Shown here piece after piece: positions 37,205 through 47,226 of a stretch of DNA of 64,000 nucleotides. Positions within the stretch are counted from its first letter, which is position 1; each line of letters starts with the position of its first letter. The stretch spans positions 20,771 to 84,770 of the forward strand of contig NZ_NIQC01000007.1 of the NCBI RefSeq assembly GCF_002216005.1, in the 5' to 3' direction. Origin of the DNA: Natranaerobius trueperi. Lineage in GTDB: Bacteria; Bacillota; Natranaerobiia; Natranaerobiales; Natranaerobiaceae. Under the pieces are notes generated by a model, which worked only from the letters and a program-made list of their open reading frames with translations, was not told the DNA's origin and ran no database searches. The position numbers and the translations under genes are program-made.

Positions 37205-37233
37205 TTGAAAAATTATGATGTTGCTGGTAAAAT
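37205..37233 (+). promoter_or_regulatory. SigA-type promoter for rsmD-coaD
   Basis: TTGAAA (37205-37210), 17 nt, TAAAAT (37228-37233), about 40 bp before rsmD. Confidence 0.65.
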
Positions 37234-37274
37234 ATAGACGTTATAATTATTATCAAGGTCACGAGGTGTGAAAA

Positions 37275-37832
37275 TTGCGAATTATATCAGGTAGCAAAAA
37301 AGGAAAACAACTTAATAGTCTAAAAGGACTGTCGATCAGACCAACTCAAGACCGTGTGAAAGAAGCAATCTTTAATATAATTGGAAATGTTACTCATGCG
37401 CGAGTTTTAGATTTATTTTGTGGTACAGGCAATTTCGGATTAGAAGCTTTAAGTAGAGGTGCTGAATTTACAACTTTTGTTGATCGTGACTCAAGGTCAA
37501 TAAAAGTAACTAAGAAAAATATTAACAGCTGTGAATTTACTGATTGTCAAGTTATAAAGAATGATGTGTTTAGTTGGTTGAAAAAAGCCGAACAAATAGA
37601 GGCAAGTTGTTATGATATTGTTTTCGCTGACCCTCCTTATAATCACGGGTATGTTAAAAAGCTTATAAAAGAACCTTCACTTGAAAAGATAATAACAGAT
37701 GGTGGTCTATTAATTGTCGAATATGGTAATAATGAATTAGTAGAAAATGAATTTTATAGCTGGGATTGTACTAAGTTAAAAGAATATGGTGACACTTCAG
37801 TAATGTTTTTAGGTAAAACAAATAAGGGGTGA
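37275..37832 (+). CDS. rsmD: 16S rRNA m2G966 methyltransferase RsmD
   Basis: 185 residues, TTG start after [56 protein letters not shown] and FADPPY are the family motifs; DPPY is the N-methyltransferase catalytic loop. It overlaps the coaD upstream region, with coaD starting 5 bp later. Confidence 0.95.
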   Translation: MRIISGSKKGKQLNSLKGLSIRPTQDRVKEAIFNIIGNVTHARVLDLFCGTGNFGLEALSRGAEFTTFVDRDSRSIKVTKKNINSCEFTDCQVIKNDVFSWLKKAEQIEASCYDIVFADPPYNHGYVKKLIKEPSLEKIITDGGLLIVEYGNNELVENEFYSWDCTKLKEYGDTSVMFLGKTNKG

Positions 37833-37837
37833 AATTA

Positions 37838-38317
37838 ATGAAAAGAGTTATTTATCCAGGAAGTTTTGACCCTCCTACAAATGGTCATTTAGATATAATT
37901 AAACGTGCAAGTAGTGTCTTTGATAAAGTGATTGTTTCTGTATTACAAAATCCAGGAAAAAAACCAATGTTTAGTGTTCATGAAAGAAAAGAAATGTTAG
38001 AAATGATTACAAAAGAAATATCTAATGTTGAAGTTGATGATTTTGATGGTTTATTAGTTGATTACGTTCGTACTAAAAAGGCAAATATAGTTATAAAAGG
38101 TTTAAGAGCTATATCAGATTTTGAAAATGAGATGCAAATGGCATTAACTAACAGAAAGTTAACACCAGATATTGAGACTGTATTTATGATGACAAATTAT
38201 CGATATTCCTTTTTAAGTTCTAGTATAGTTAAGGAAGTTGTTAAATTTGATGGCTGTATCGATGGAATGGTTCCTGAAGCGATTCATGATTATATTTTAA
38301 ACAATAGGTTAGAATAG
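37838..38317 (+). CDS. coaD: Phosphopantetheine adenylyltransferase
   Basis: 159 residues. [16 protein letters not shown] (T/HxGH nucleotidyltransferase motif), [13 protein letters not shown], and [14 protein letters not shown]. It makes dephospho-CoA from ATP and 4'-phosphopantetheine. ATG 37838 follows AAGGGGTG. Confidence 0.97.
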   Translation: MKRVIYPGSFDPPTNGHLDIIKRASSVFDKVIVSVLQNPGKKPMFSVHERKEMLEMITKEISNVEVDDFDGLLVDYVRTKKANIVIKGLRAISDFENEMQMALTNRKLTPDIETVFMMTNYRYSFLSSSIVKEVVKFDGCIDGMVPEAIHDYILNNRLE

Positions 38318-38325
38318 ATAATAAA

Positions 38326-39567
38326 TTACTTTCTTATGAAGAAAAATACTCTTTTACTAGAGTTAATTGTAGAAAGAATTATTGATAAAAGTATAACTAA
38401 AATAAGAATACATAATGCACTTGCAAACAATGCAAGACCCCAGTGCCAAGAAGTAAGTAAATTAAGATTAGGATCTACATCACTTATTACTTTTTGGACA
38501 GGTTGAATATAGTCATATAAGTGATGAACTACAGGGATTGTATAAATAGCAGCTAAAATACCGTGCAGTATACGAGCAAGTATAAATGGTACAACATTTA
38601 TGTCAGTGTCACTTGTGATACTGGCAACCTGTGCATGAACGGATAATCCACTCCATGCTATTATAGCACTGACTGCCATTAGCTTCTGTGTTAATGGTAC
38701 ATTACTTAATCCGGCAGCTAATTCACTTCCTAATGAAATTTCAAAAAAACCACTTATCAAGGTAGGAATTAATTCAGGACGAAGGCCAAGCGTTAAAAAT
38801 ATTGGTGATAAAATAGTTGTAACTAATTCGATGAATCCTATAACTGTTAAAATTCTAATTATAACTGAAAATAATATAATAAATCCGCCTATGAGTAGTA
38901 ATGTGTTTACAGAATTTCTGATAGCATCACCTAACAATTTTCCGAAAGGTCGTTGGTCATCTCTTTTGCCTTTAAACATAGCTTTAAATGCCCTAATTAT
39001 AATGTGCTCGCTCGTTTTTGTTTCTGTAGTTATATCTGAACTATTTCTTTTATAAAATCTCATTAAAAGACCTACTGATAAACTAGAAAGATAATGTGCA
39101 ACCGCTATTAAGATACCTAACTGTGCATTATAGAACATTCCGACTGCTACAGCACCAAACATGTATAAAGGATCTGCAGTGTTAGTGAAGCATAAAAGTC
39201 TTTCCGCTTCTGTTTTACTTAACATTTGATTACGCCGTAACTTAGAAGTAAGAATAGAACCAATCGGGAATCCAGAAGCTAAACCAACTGCCATCACAAA
39301 AGAACCTGCACCTGGTACGTTAAAAACTGGGCGCATAAAAGGTTCTAACATTACTCCCATAAAATGAACTACACCTAAACCTATTAGAATTTCTGCACCA
39401 ATAAAAAAAGGTAATAAAGCAGGAAAAACAACATCCCACCAAATAGTCAAACCTTCTACAGCTGCATCAAAAGCTTCGTCAGGATAACCTATTAGTGAAA
39501 TAGTTAAAAATACAGAGCCGGTTGCTAGTAATAAGTGGAATATTTTTTCTTTTTTATTGCTAACCAC
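38326..39567 (-). CDS. ylbJ: Sporulation integral membrane protein YlbJ
   Basis: 413 residues, eight or more membrane helices, GTG start behind GGAGGGATAAATT on the minus strand. WWDVVFPALLPFFIGAEILIGLG, AVGLASGFPIGSILTSKLR and CFTNTADPLYMFGAVAVGM fit YlbJ, a nucleoside-recognition (Gate-domain) type membrane protein required for spore cortex formation in Bacillus. It lies convergent to coaD (8-bp gap, no terminator seen) as in ylb clusters. Confidence 0.92.
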   Translation of the reverse strand: MVSNKKEKIFHLLLATGSVFLTISLIGYPDEAFDAAVEGLTIWWDVVFPALLPFFIGAEILIGLGVVHFMGVMLEPFMRPVFNVPGAGSFVMAVGLASGFPIGSILTSKLRRNQMLSKTEAERLLCFTNTADPLYMFGAVAVGMFYNAQLGILIAVAHYLSSLSVGLLMRFYKRNSSDITTETKTSEHIIIRAFKAMFKGKRDDQRPFGKLLGDAIRNSVNTLLLIGGFIILFSVIIRILTVIGFIELVTTILSPIFLTLGLRPELIPTLISGFFEISLGSELAAGLSNVPLTQKLMAVSAIIAWSGLSVHAQVASITSDTDINVVPFILARILHGILAAIYTIPVVHHLYDYIQPVQKVISDVDPNLNLLTSWHWGLALFASALCILILVILLSIILSTINSSKRVFFFIRK

Positions 39568-39649
39568 AATTTATCCCTCCAATAAAAACCAAGTACATTA
39601 CATTTATATTGGTTTTTTATGAGAATATACTTAATAAGAGGTGGTTAAT

Positions 39650-40453
39650 TTGTTTAATAAAAAAATTGGAGTGGCGTTAAGTGCTGGATCTGCGCGAGGT
39701 TTAGCACATATAGGAGTTTTAAAAGTTCTTAATGAACATAATATACCCATCCATTGTGTAGCGGGGACTAGTATGGGTAGTTTAGTTGGAGGTTTACATT
39801 CAGCTGGGATATCTATAGATATAATTGAGGCTTTAGCAGTTAATCTAAATCAAAAAAAATGGATGGATGTAAGTGTTCCTAAGAAAGGTTTTATTAAAGG
39901 GAATAAAATATTAAAAATATTAAAATTGCTGACTAAAGGTTGTAATATTGAGGATTTACCAATTCCTTATGGGTGTGTTTCTACAGATTTGGCTACAGGG
40001 AAGAGAATTATTCATACTGAGGGTAACTTAGCTGAAGCAATAAGAGCTAGTATTTCAATTCCTGGAGTATTTGCTCCATATAAACAAGATGAAATGTTAC
40101 TTGTTGATGGTGCTATTGTTGATCGGATGCCTGTTAGTTTATGTCATTCATTAGGGGCTGAATTTATAATAGCTGTTGATGTTAGTACACAAATATCTGA
40201 GGTTGAGGTAAATTCAATTTTTGATGTTATCGTTCAATCTATGAATATTATGCAAAGTGAATTGCTAAAAACTAATAGGGAAGAGTGTGACCTATTAATT
40301 AGGCCCGATGTTCAGTCTATAAATCCTAATCACTTTAGTAGTGCTGAGAAAGCAATAGCAGCTGGTGAAAAAGCAGGTAGAGATATTATACCGGCTTTAG
40401 AACGGGTTATAAAGGGAGGGTCTGATAATGAGACAAAACTTACAACACAATAG
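39650..40453 (+). CDS. Patatin-like phospholipase (RssA/YlbK family)
   Basis: 267 residues. The oxyanion-hole motif is SAGSARGLAHIG (Gly-rich loop with Ser in place of one Gly), the nucleophile elbow GTSMGSLVGG, and the catalytic Asp in VDGAIVD. A serine acyl-hydrolase of unknown substrate. TTG 39650 sits after AGAGGTGG; GTG 39641 overlaps the ribosome site and is less likely. It overlaps ylbL by 26 bp. Confidence 0.9.
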   Translation: MFNKKIGVALSAGSARGLAHIGVLKVLNEHNIPIHCVAGTSMGSLVGGLHSAGISIDIIEALAVNLNQKKWMDVSVPKKGFIKGNKILKILKLLTKGCNIEDLPIPYGCVSTDLATGKRIIHTEGNLAEAIRASISIPGVFAPYKQDEMLLVDGAIVDRMPVSLCHSLGAEFIIAVDVSTQISEVEVNSIFDVIVQSMNIMQSELLKTNREECDLLIRPDVQSINPNHFSSAEKAIAAGEKAGRDIIPALERVIKGGSDNETKLTTQ

Positions 40454-41432
40454 TTGGTTTAAAATATTTTTTAAAATTCTTTTAGTAACTGTATTATTAT
40501 TACTACTCACCCAGGTAAATATAGATTATTATTTAGTTCGTCCAGGGACAGTAGTTGAAACAAGTGAAGTTATTAATGTAAAAGAGAATGGTCAAGAATA
40601 TGGCAATTTGTTTTTGACTACAGTAAACCAAGCTCCTAGTAATATTGTAACTTTCTTATATGGTTCGGTTTCGCCTAATGTTGAACTTCGTCCGGGAGAA
40701 GAAGTGATTCCACCTGAAATCGATACACAGGAATATCATGAAATGATGCAACAATACATGATTGACAGTCAAAATATGGCTAAAGTGGTTGCGTTAGATA
40801 ATATGGGATATAATGTTGATTTAAAAGGAGAAGGTGTCAGATTATTAGAGATTTCTGAAGATAGTCCAGCACAGGGTATTCTAGAACCAAATGATTTGAT
40901 AATTGAAATTGACGATAAAGATGTAATTTTAGCTGAACAATTTGTTAATTATATTTCCGATATGACTGTTGGAGATGAGGTAGAACTTACTGTTAAGAGA
41001 AAAGAAGAACGAATAGTGGAATCAATAGAAACTATAGACCATCCAGAAAATCCCACCCAAGGTTTTTTAGGGGTTTATATTAAAAGTGAAAACTGGGAAC
41101 CTGTTACACCTGTAGAAATAGATATCGATGCAGGTGAAATAGGGGGGCCCTCAGCAGGTTTGATGTTTGTTTTAGAAATTATGAATCAATTAACAGAAAA
41201 TGATTTAACTGATGATAGTAAGATCGCAGGTACAGGTGCAATAAACCTAGATGGTACAGTTACTCCGGTTGGAGGAGTTAATCATAAAGTTCGTGCAGCT
41301 GAAGAAATCGATGCAAAGTACTTTTTTGTTCCTAAAGAAAACTATAAAGAAGCAGAACAGGCCGCAACAACTATTGAGATAGTTAAGGTTGAAAATGTGT
41401 CTGAAGCAAAAGAATTTTTAGAAGAACTATAA
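40428..41432 (+). CDS. ylbL: YlbL PDZ/Lon-type serine protease
   Basis: 334 residues. N-terminal membrane anchor (about 9-26), PDZ domain (about 120-200: GVRLLEISEDSPAQGILEPNDLI), and an S16 (Lon-like) protease domain with catalytic Ser in GGPSAGLMF and Lys in GGVNHKVRAAE. The active site should face outside. AAAGGGAGGG precedes the ATG inside the patatin gene. Confidence 0.93.
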   Translation: MRQNLQHNSWFKIFFKILLVTVLLLLLTQVNIDYYLVRPGTVVETSEVINVKENGQEYGNLFLTTVNQAPSNIVTFLYGSVSPNVELRPGEEVIPPEIDTQEYHEMMQQYMIDSQNMAKVVALDNMGYNVDLKGEGVRLLEISEDSPAQGILEPNDLIIEIDDKDVILAEQFVNYISDMTVGDEVELTVKRKEERIVESIETIDHPENPTQGFLGVYIKSENWEPVTPVEIDIDAGEIGGPSAGLMFVLEIMNQLTENDLTDDSKIAGTGAINLDGTVTPVGGVNHKVRAAEEIDAKYFFVPKENYKEAEQAATTIEIVKVENVSEAKEFLEEL

Positions 41433-42626
41433 TTATTTAAGTACAATAGGAGGAGTGCTAAATTCTTCTTTCCCTGTTTTGTCACGTATTAAATTATATA
41501 AAGCAGTAGTTTTTACTTCCCATTCAAAGCATGTTCTTGCATACTCATCTAGTTTTCTTAGATCATTTCTAGGACGTGTAATAATAGGTGAAGAAGATTG
41601 TTTAGATATTGTTTTAAGGGCTTTACGACCGTTAGAATTCATACCAAGTATTCTAATATACGGAGGTCCAAAATAATTGAAATTTTTAACTGATTCTTTG
41701 TTTAGATCTACAAGTGAGTGTATTAAAAATCTATTTATTCTAGCTCGAGTATAACGCTTGGTTTTGCATTTAGTAATAAAATTTTCAAAGTAATTGCTTT
41801 CTAAAGCAGCGGATTTAAATAAATTTTCCATGCCAGGTTCCCACTCAACTATTTTACATAATTTTTTTGAATCTGTAACACGCAATTTATATAGTATAAA
41901 ATCACCGAGATGTTCTAAAAAAACTGTATCATTGTTTTTATAAGCATCAAGAAGTAATTGATAACTTTTATCTGGAACTGTTTCGCTAAGAGTTTCAATA
42001 CTGTTATCTTCTTTAATAATTTTTCTTATAGCTGATGCACTACTAAATTTTCCTGAGAAATCAGTATTAGTATATGAACTACCAATTCGTTGAATTGTAC
42101 TTGATTCAATATTTGTATTTAGTTTTATATGATTTTTTAAATATTCTAATCCTAAAATATCATTAGGATTAGAAGTCTCTAAATCAAGTGCAATAGTATA
42201 GGCCTCTGAATAGGTTTTACCTTTATCTAAATGGTATTGAAGAGTTGATTTAAATTCTTCTGTTTCATAAGTGGCCTTATATGCAGCTTTATAAAGGGAA
42301 GAGATATCATTACTTTCACTTCCGAAAGTTTGATATGATACACAATTCAGTGCATTTAATAATGAAACACTGCCAAATGCAAATTCTGCGGCACTTTGGG
42401 TTGCCCAAATATATGGTAGTTCAATTACTAAATCTATGCCATGGTTAAGAGCAGCTCTTGTCCTTTTCCATTTGTCTATAATAGCGGGTTCACCTCGTTG
42501 AACCCAATTCCCACTTAATATCGCAACAGTGAAATCAGGGTTAAGCTTATTAATGCTTTGGTTAATGTGATACATATGCCCAATGTGAAAAGGATTATAT
42601 TCAGCTACAATTCCGAGTCCGTTCAT
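41433..42626 (-). CDS. tmcAL: tRNA(Met) cytidine acetate ligase TmcAL (YlbM)
   Basis: 397 residues. GLGIVAEYNPFHIGHMYHI is the nucleotidyltransferase-like HIGH motif, then ILSGNWVQRGEPAIIDKWKR and VIELPYIWATQSAAEFAFG. It forms N4-acetylcytidine at the tRNA-Met wobble position using acetate and ATP. ATG at 42626 follows AAAGGTGG on the minus strand; upstream in-frame codons run through a tandem repeat and are rejected. Confidence 0.94.
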   Translation of the reverse strand: MNGLGIVAEYNPFHIGHMYHINQSINKLNPDFTVAILSGNWVQRGEPAIIDKWKRTRAALNHGIDLVIELPYIWATQSAAEFAFGSVSLLNALNCVSYQTFGSESNDISSLYKAAYKATYETEEFKSTLQYHLDKGKTYSEAYTIALDLETSNPNDILGLEYLKNHIKLNTNIESSTIQRIGSSYTNTDFSGKFSSASAIRKIIKEDNSIETLSETVPDKSYQLLLDAYKNNDTVFLEHLGDFILYKLRVTDSKKLCKIVEWEPGMENLFKSAALESNYFENFITKCKTKRYTRARINRFLIHSLVDLNKESVKNFNYFGPPYIRILGMNSNGRKALKTISKQSSSPIITRPRNDLRKLDEYARTCFEWEVKTTALYNLIRDKTGKEEFSTPPIVLK

Positions 42627-42668
42627 TATATAACCACCTTTTAAATATTTTAAGTTAATCATTAATAT

Positions 42669-42712
42669 ATTTTCTCCATTGAGTATATAAATTTTCTCCA
42701 TTGAGTATATAA
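42669..42712. repeat. Perfect 22-bp tandem duplication
   Basis: Unit ATTTTCTCCATTGAGTATAT plus AA occurs twice back to back (42669-42690 and 42691-42712) in the divergent spacer between tmcAL and yceD. It lies just upstream of the yceD promoter. Confidence 0.9.
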
Positions 42713-42735
42713 TTTCCTTCATATAAATACCATTC

Positions 42736-42764
42736 TTGACAAAGAAGTCCGATTTAATTATAAT
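42736..42764 (+). promoter_or_regulatory. Consensus SigA promoter for yceD-rpmF
   Basis: TTGACA (42736-42741), 17 nt, TATAAT (42759-42764): both boxes are exact consensus at ideal spacing. It is the strongest promoter in the window by sequence. Confidence 0.92.
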
Positions 42765-42798
42765 TAAACCTGTTTACAGGACTTTAGGAGGACTAATT

Positions 42799-43347
42799 AT
42801 GAAAGTAGAATTAAATTCTTTAAAAAGTGCACCAGATCAAGCGAAAAGTTTTGAAGTGGAACTTTCTCCACCAGAAGAGTTGAAAGAGCAAGTGGCTCCT
42901 GTCCATGTTAAATTTACTGCGAAATTTACTGGAGATGGAGTTCTTGTAACAGGAGATCTTTCTACTACTTATCATGACGAATGTCATAGGTGTTTGAAGC
43001 CTGCAGAAAAACAAATTGAGCTTGATTTCCAAGAAGAATTTCTACAAAAAGAGAAATTTTATGATCAAGACAAAGTACAGGATGATGCAAACACTAATAA
43101 AAAAGAAGTAGTACTAGAGGAAGAAGAACTTAGCGTTGATTATTTTAGTGGAAATGAACTTGATCTAACAGACTTTCTTAGACAGCTGTTAATTTTAGCT
43201 ATACCACCTAAGATTGTCTGCAAGGACTCCTGTCCAGGTCTTTGTCCTTATTGCGGCAAAGATTTATCTAAAGAAAAGTGTAACTGTGGACAAGAAGAAG
43301 TTGACCCTCGCTTGGTTAAACTTCGAGAATTAAAAAAAGATTTATAG
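42799..43347 (+). CDS. yceD: YceD/DUF177 family protein
   Basis: 182 residues. CHRCLKPAEKQIELDFQEEF and the C-terminal CPGLCPYCGKDLSKEKCNC identify DUF177 proteins, which sit upstream of rpmF and are tied to ribosome/rRNA metabolism. ATG 42799 follows AGGAGG; the upstream TTG at 42736 is the -35 box itself. Confidence 0.93.
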   Translation: MKVELNSLKSAPDQAKSFEVELSPPEELKEQVAPVHVKFTAKFTGDGVLVTGDLSTTYHDECHRCLKPAEKQIELDFQEEFLQKEKFYDQDKVQDDANTNKKEVVLEEEELSVDYFSGNELDLTDFLRQLLILAIPPKIVCKDSCPGLCPYCGKDLSKEKCNCGQEEVDPRLVKLRELKKDL

Positions 43348-43370
43348 TTATTATAAGGAGGTGTGCCTAA

Positions 43371-43544
43371 ATGGCTGTACCTAAGAAACGTACTTCAAAG
43401 ACAAGAAAGAATCAAAGAAGGGCGAATAAGAAGGCAAGAGCACCACAATTTGTAGAGTGTCCCCAATGTAGAGAAAAGAAATTACCTCACAGGGTATGCC
43501 TTCACTGCGGACATTATAAAGGTAAAGAAGTAGTTGATGTATAA
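43371..43544 (+). CDS. rpmF: 50S ribosomal protein L32 (zinc form)
   Basis: 57 residues starting [20 protein letters not shown], then [26 protein letters not shown] with two CxxC pairs (C+ zinc form). AAGGAGGTG precedes the ATG by 6-7 nt. It follows yceD by 23 bp and ends before a strong terminator. Too short for many ORF lists but unambiguous. Confidence 0.98.
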   Translation: MAVPKKRTSKTRKNQRRANKKARAPQFVECPQCREKKLPHRVCLHCGHYKGKEVVDV

Positions 43545-43555
43545 TTGATCCGCAA

Positions 43556-43594
43556 AACACCTATTGGCTAATTTGAGCTGATAGGTGTTTTTTT
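43556..43594 (+). terminator. Terminator after rpmF
   Basis: A 14-bp stem (AACACCTATTGGCT / AGCTGATAGGTGTT, two G-U pairs, 6-nt loop) followed by a run of T. Confidence 0.9.
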
Positions 43595-43598
43595 ATTC

Positions 43599-43627
43599 TT
43601 GTGTTTTATTAAAAAATGTTATATACT
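43599..43627 (+). promoter_or_regulatory. SigA-type promoter for fapR operon
   Basis: TTGTGT (43599-43604), 17 nt, TATACT (43622-43627), directly after the rpmF terminator. No recognisable FapR operator (TTAGTACC-type palindrome) overlaps it. Confidence 0.65.
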
Positions 43628-43662
43628 CGAATTGTGACCAGGTGATAAAGAGGTGTAGCAAA

Positions 43663-44244
43663 GTGGTAGACAACGCTTCAAATCGCAAACTAGCACGACA
43701 AAGGCAGTTAAAAAAATTAGTTGAATTAAATCCATTTTTAACGGACAAGGATTTATCTGAAATGTTACAGGTAAGTGTTCCGACAATAAGACTTGATAGA
43801 TCAGAATTAAATATTCCAGAATATCGTGATCGAATTAGTAAGATGGCTAGAACTAGTTATAAAAAAATTCAATCATTAGAAACCGAAGATATTGTTGGAC
43901 AATTGGTAGATCTTAAACTTGGAGAAGAAGCTGTTTCTTATTTAGAAACGACTAATGAAATGACATTTACAAAAACTAATATTATTAGAGGGATCCACTT
44001 ATTTGCGCAAGCTAATGCTCTAGCAGCAGCTATAATGGATGCACCTCTAGCTCTCACAGGATCTGCTAGCGTAAGATATCTACGGCCTGTTAAAATGGGA
44101 GAAAGATTAATCTGTAGAGGTTTTGTTAAACGAAGTAGAGAAAAACAGCTTTATATTGATGTAAATACATGGGTTGATGAAGAAAAAGTTTTTGAAGGAA
44201 CATTTTTAATTTTTGCATCGAAGGAGGATGACCATGACTGTTAG
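43663..44244 (+). CDS. fapR: Fatty acid biosynthesis transcription factor FapR
   Basis: 193 residues. The N-terminal DeoR-like helix-turn-helix is RQRQLKKLVELNPFLTDKDLSEMLQVSVPTIRLDRSEL (about 8-45); the hot-dog-fold effector domain has ALTGSASVRYLRPVKMGERLICRG. FapR senses malonyl-CoA/malonyl-ACP and represses fab/plsX genes. GTG 43663 lies 7 nt from AGAGGTG. It overlaps plsX by 11 bp. Confidence 0.94.
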   Translation: MVDNASNRKLARQRQLKKLVELNPFLTDKDLSEMLQVSVPTIRLDRSELNIPEYRDRISKMARTSYKKIQSLETEDIVGQLVDLKLGEEAVSYLETTNEMTFTKTNIIRGIHLFAQANALAAAIMDAPLALTGSASVRYLRPVKMGERLICRGFVKRSREKQLYIDVNTWVDEEKVFEGTFLIFASKEDDHDC

Positions 44245-45250
44245 AATTGCTGTTGATGTCATGGGGGGCGATAATGCTCCTAATGCCCCATTAGATGGAG
44301 CTATTCAAGCTATGCAGGAAAATGATGATATTGAAATAGTTCTTTTTGGGGAAAAACATCTTATAGATAATCATTTAGATAAAAAAAATATAGTTAATAT
44401 CAAAGACAGGATACATATTGATAACACAACTGAAGTTATTACTAATGATGACAATCCAACTAAGGCTATTAAAGAAAAAAATGATTCATCATTGATAAAA
44501 GCTATGGTAGCTGTAAAAAATGGTGAAGTAGACGCTATGGTAAGTTCCGGAAACACAGGTGCTTTTATGGCGGGAGGCCTTTTAAAAGTAGGTCGTCTTG
44601 CAAAAATAAAAAGACCAGCTTTAGCACCAGTGTTTCCAACTTTTGATGGAAAGGGCACGATAGTTCTCGACGTGGGAGCTACTATGGATCCCAAACCTGA
44701 AAATTTAAAAGATTTTGCGATCATGGGAAGTTTGTATGTGGAGAAAGTCTTAAAGCGAGATTTACCGAAAGTTGGATTAATAAATGTAGGTGAGGAAGCT
44801 AGTAAAGGAAATCAATTAGTAAAAGAGTCGTATGAATTACTGCAAACCACAGGTATAAATTTCCAAGGAAATATAGAGGCTCGAGAATTACTCTCTGGAA
44901 AGGTAGATGTAGCTGTTTGTGAAGGGTTTTTGGGGAATGTGTTATTGAAATTTATGGAAGGTTTTGGAAAAGACATGTTCAATACAATGAAAAATGAATT
45001 TACTTCAAGTTTAACTGGACAATTAGGAGCCATGCTTTTAAAACCTAACTTAAAAAACCTTAAGAATCGTTTCGATTATAGTGAATATGGTGGTGCTCCT
45101 TTTTTAGGTATTAATGGTATTTTAGTAAAAAGTCATGGTTCATCTGATGATTTAGCAATAAAAAATGCTATTAATAAACAAAGCTATCATCTTGCTAAAG
45201 AAAACATTCTAACGGCCTTTTCAGAGGAAATAATGAAAGGAGTAGAATAG
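44234..45250 (+). CDS. plsX: Phosphate acyltransferase PlsX
   Basis: 338 residues. [56 protein letters not shown] and [12 protein letters not shown] are the PlsX signature blocks. It interconverts acyl-ACP and acyl-phosphate for phospholipid synthesis and can use acyl-phosphate from FakA. The start has AAGGAGG 6 nt upstream, inside fapR. Confidence 0.96.
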   Translation: MTVRIAVDVMGGDNAPNAPLDGAIQAMQENDDIEIVLFGEKHLIDNHLDKKNIVNIKDRIHIDNTTEVITNDDNPTKAIKEKNDSSLIKAMVAVKNGEVDAMVSSGNTGAFMAGGLLKVGRLAKIKRPALAPVFPTFDGKGTIVLDVGATMDPKPENLKDFAIMGSLYVEKVLKRDLPKVGLINVGEEASKGNQLVKESYELLQTTGINFQGNIEARELLSGKVDVAVCEGFLGNVLLKFMEGFGKDMFNTMKNEFTSSLTGQLGAMLLKPNLKNLKNRFDYSEYGGAPFLGINGILVKSHGSSDDLAIKNAINKQSYHLAKENILTAFSEEIMKGVE

Positions 45251-45251
45251 A

Positions 45252-46235
45252 ATGGGTAATTCAAAAATCCTAGGAACAGGAAAGAGTTTACCTTCACGAA
45301 TTCTAACAAATAAGGATCTTGAACAAATAGTAGAAACTAGTGACGACTGGATAACAACTAGAACTGGAATAAAAGAAAGAAGAGTAGCTCATAATGATGA
45401 AGCTACTTCTGACCTTTCTATCGAAGCTGCTAAAATTGCGCTTGAAAAAAGTGGTATCACAGCTGACCAGTTAGATCAAATAATTGTAGCAACTGTTACT
45501 CCCGATATGGCATTCCCATCCACAGCATGCTTAGTTCAAAAAGAGTTAGGGGCTTTTAATGCTAATGCATTTGATATAGAAGCAGCTTGTACAGGTTTTT
45601 TGTATGGGCTTGTTATAGCAGATCAGTTTATCACTTTAGGCACACATAAATATACATTAGTCATTGGGGCAGAAACACTTACAAAAATTGTTGACTGGGA
45701 AGATCGAAACACTTGTGTTCTTTTTGGTGATGGAGCTGGTGCTGCGGTTTTAGGACCAGCAAATCAGGGTGAAAGTGGAATTTTATCATTTGATTTAGGT
45801 GCTGATGGTTCAAAAGGGGAGTTACTTAGACAACCAGCAGGTGGCTCACGGATGCCAACTAATGAATCAACAGTAGCCGAAAGACAACATTTTATAAAAA
45901 TGAGTGGAAATGAAGTTTTTAAATTTGCAGTTAATGTTATTAAAGAAACAACTAAGAGATCTTTAGAAAAGACAAATTTAGAAACTAGTGATATAGATGT
46001 TTTTATCCCTCATCAAGCCAATTTACGCATAATAAATTCTGCGGTTAAAAGACTGAATTTAAGTAAAGAAAAAACATTTGTTAATTTACAAAAATACGGG
46101 AATATGTCTGCAGCATCAATACCAGTAGCTCTCGATGAAGCTCTAGAAGAAGGTAAAATCAAAAAAGATGACATAATTGCACTAGTTGGCTTTGGTGGAG
46201 GTTTGACGTGGGGATCGTGTATTGTTAAGTGGTAA
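45252..46235 (+). CDS. fabH: Beta-ketoacyl-ACP synthase III
   Basis: 327 residues. Catalytic Cys in [11 protein letters not shown], His in [10 protein letters not shown], Asn in [12 protein letters not shown]-terminal GFGGGLTWG. It starts fatty acid chains from acyl-CoA and malonyl-ACP. It begins 1 bp after plsX. Confidence 0.97.
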   Translation: MGNSKILGTGKSLPSRILTNKDLEQIVETSDDWITTRTGIKERRVAHNDEATSDLSIEAAKIALEKSGITADQLDQIIVATVTPDMAFPSTACLVQKELGAFNANAFDIEAACTGFLYGLVIADQFITLGTHKYTLVIGAETLTKIVDWEDRNTCVLFGDGAGAAVLGPANQGESGILSFDLGADGSKGELLRQPAGGSRMPTNESTVAERQHFIKMSGNEVFKFAVNVIKETTKRSLEKTNLETSDIDVFIPHQANLRIINSAVKRLNLSKEKTFVNLQKYGNMSAASIPVALDEALEEGKIKKDDIIALVGFGGGLTWGSCIVKW

Positions 46236-46258
46236 GCATTGAAATGGAGGGAAAATTA

Positions 46259-47209
46259 ATGAGTTGTTATCAATTAATGAATATTTTGGATATAAAATAC
46301 CCAATTCTTCAAGGTGGAATGGCTTGGGTAGCCACAGGAGAATTAGCTGCTGCTGTTTCAGAAGCAGGAGGATTGGGAGTTATTGGTGCTGGTAATGCAC
46401 CAGCTGATGTTGTAGAAGAAGAAATAAAAAAGGTGAAAAAAGCTACTGACAAGCCATTTGCTGTCAATATTATGCTTTTATCTCCTTTTGTTGATGAATT
46501 AGTAGATTTAGTAGTTAAAGAACAGGTGCCAGTTGTTACCACTGGAGCTGGAAACCCAGCAAAATATATGGATAAATTCAAAGAAGCTGATATTAAAGTC
46601 GTACCTGTAGTTCCCTCTATAGCACTAGCAAAAAGAATGGAAAAACTAGGAGTGAATGCATTAATTGCTGAAGGTGCTGAAGCAGGTGGACATATTGGTG
46701 AATTGACTACTATGACATTAATACCACAGATTGTAGATGCTGTTAATATACCAGTAATTGCAGCGGGTGGTATTGCTGATGGACGAGGTGTTGCTGCCGT
46801 TATTTCTTTAGGTGCTTCAGGAATTCAAATGGGTACAAGATTTGTTCTAGCTGAAGAATGTACTGCACATAGAAACTATAAAGAAGCTATAAAGAGTGCT
46901 AAAGAACGAGATGCTGTTGTAACAGCTAGGTCTACCGGACATCCAGTTAGATCTTTGAAAAACAAGCTTGTAAAGGAATTTACTAAATTAGAAAAAGAAA
47001 ATGTTCCTAAAGAAGAAATTGAACAAAAAGGAGCAGGCGCATTAGCAAAAGCAGTAAGAGAAGGGGATATTGATTTTGGTTCTGTAATGGCTGGACAGGT
47101 AGCAGGTATGCTAAAAAAAGAACAAACTGCACAAGAAATAATTGAAGAGGTCATCTCTGAAGCTGAAACAATTTTAGGGAATTTTAACACTGATATTCTA
47201 AAAAGATAG
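46259..47209 (+). CDS. fabK: Enoyl-ACP reductase II (FabK, FMN-dependent)
   Basis: 316 residues. PILQGGMAWVATGELAAAVSEAGGLGVIG at the N-terminus, AEGAEAGGHIGE (FMN phosphate/catalytic His region), and IAAGGIADGRGVAA. It belongs to the 2-nitropropane dioxygenase-like fold but its place between fabH and fabD argues for FabK. It replaces FabI for the last elongation step. ATG 46259 follows TGGAGGG. Confidence 0.93.
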   Translation: MSCYQLMNILDIKYPILQGGMAWVATGELAAAVSEAGGLGVIGAGNAPADVVEEEIKKVKKATDKPFAVNIMLLSPFVDELVDLVVKEQVPVVTTGAGNPAKYMDKFKEADIKVVPVVPSIALAKRMEKLGVNALIAEGAEAGGHIGELTTMTLIPQIVDAVNIPVIAAGGIADGRGVAAVISLGASGIQMGTRFVLAEECTAHRNYKEAIKSAKERDAVVTARSTGHPVRSLKNKLVKEFTKLEKENVPKEEIEQKGAGALAKAVREGDIDFGSVMAGQVAGMLKKEQTAQEIIEEVISEAETILGNFNTDILKR

Positions 47210-47226
47210 TGATTGGAGGTATTATT

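Noticed and set aside
42736..42798. Earlier TTG start for yceD at 42736
   Set aside because: That TTG is the start of the consensus -35 box TTGACA; AGGAGG and ATG 42799 give the conserved N-terminus.
46309..47190. Long minus-strand frames opposite fabK
   Set aside because: Antisense shadows of a clear fabK gene; no ribosome sites and low-complexity Ser/Ala strings.
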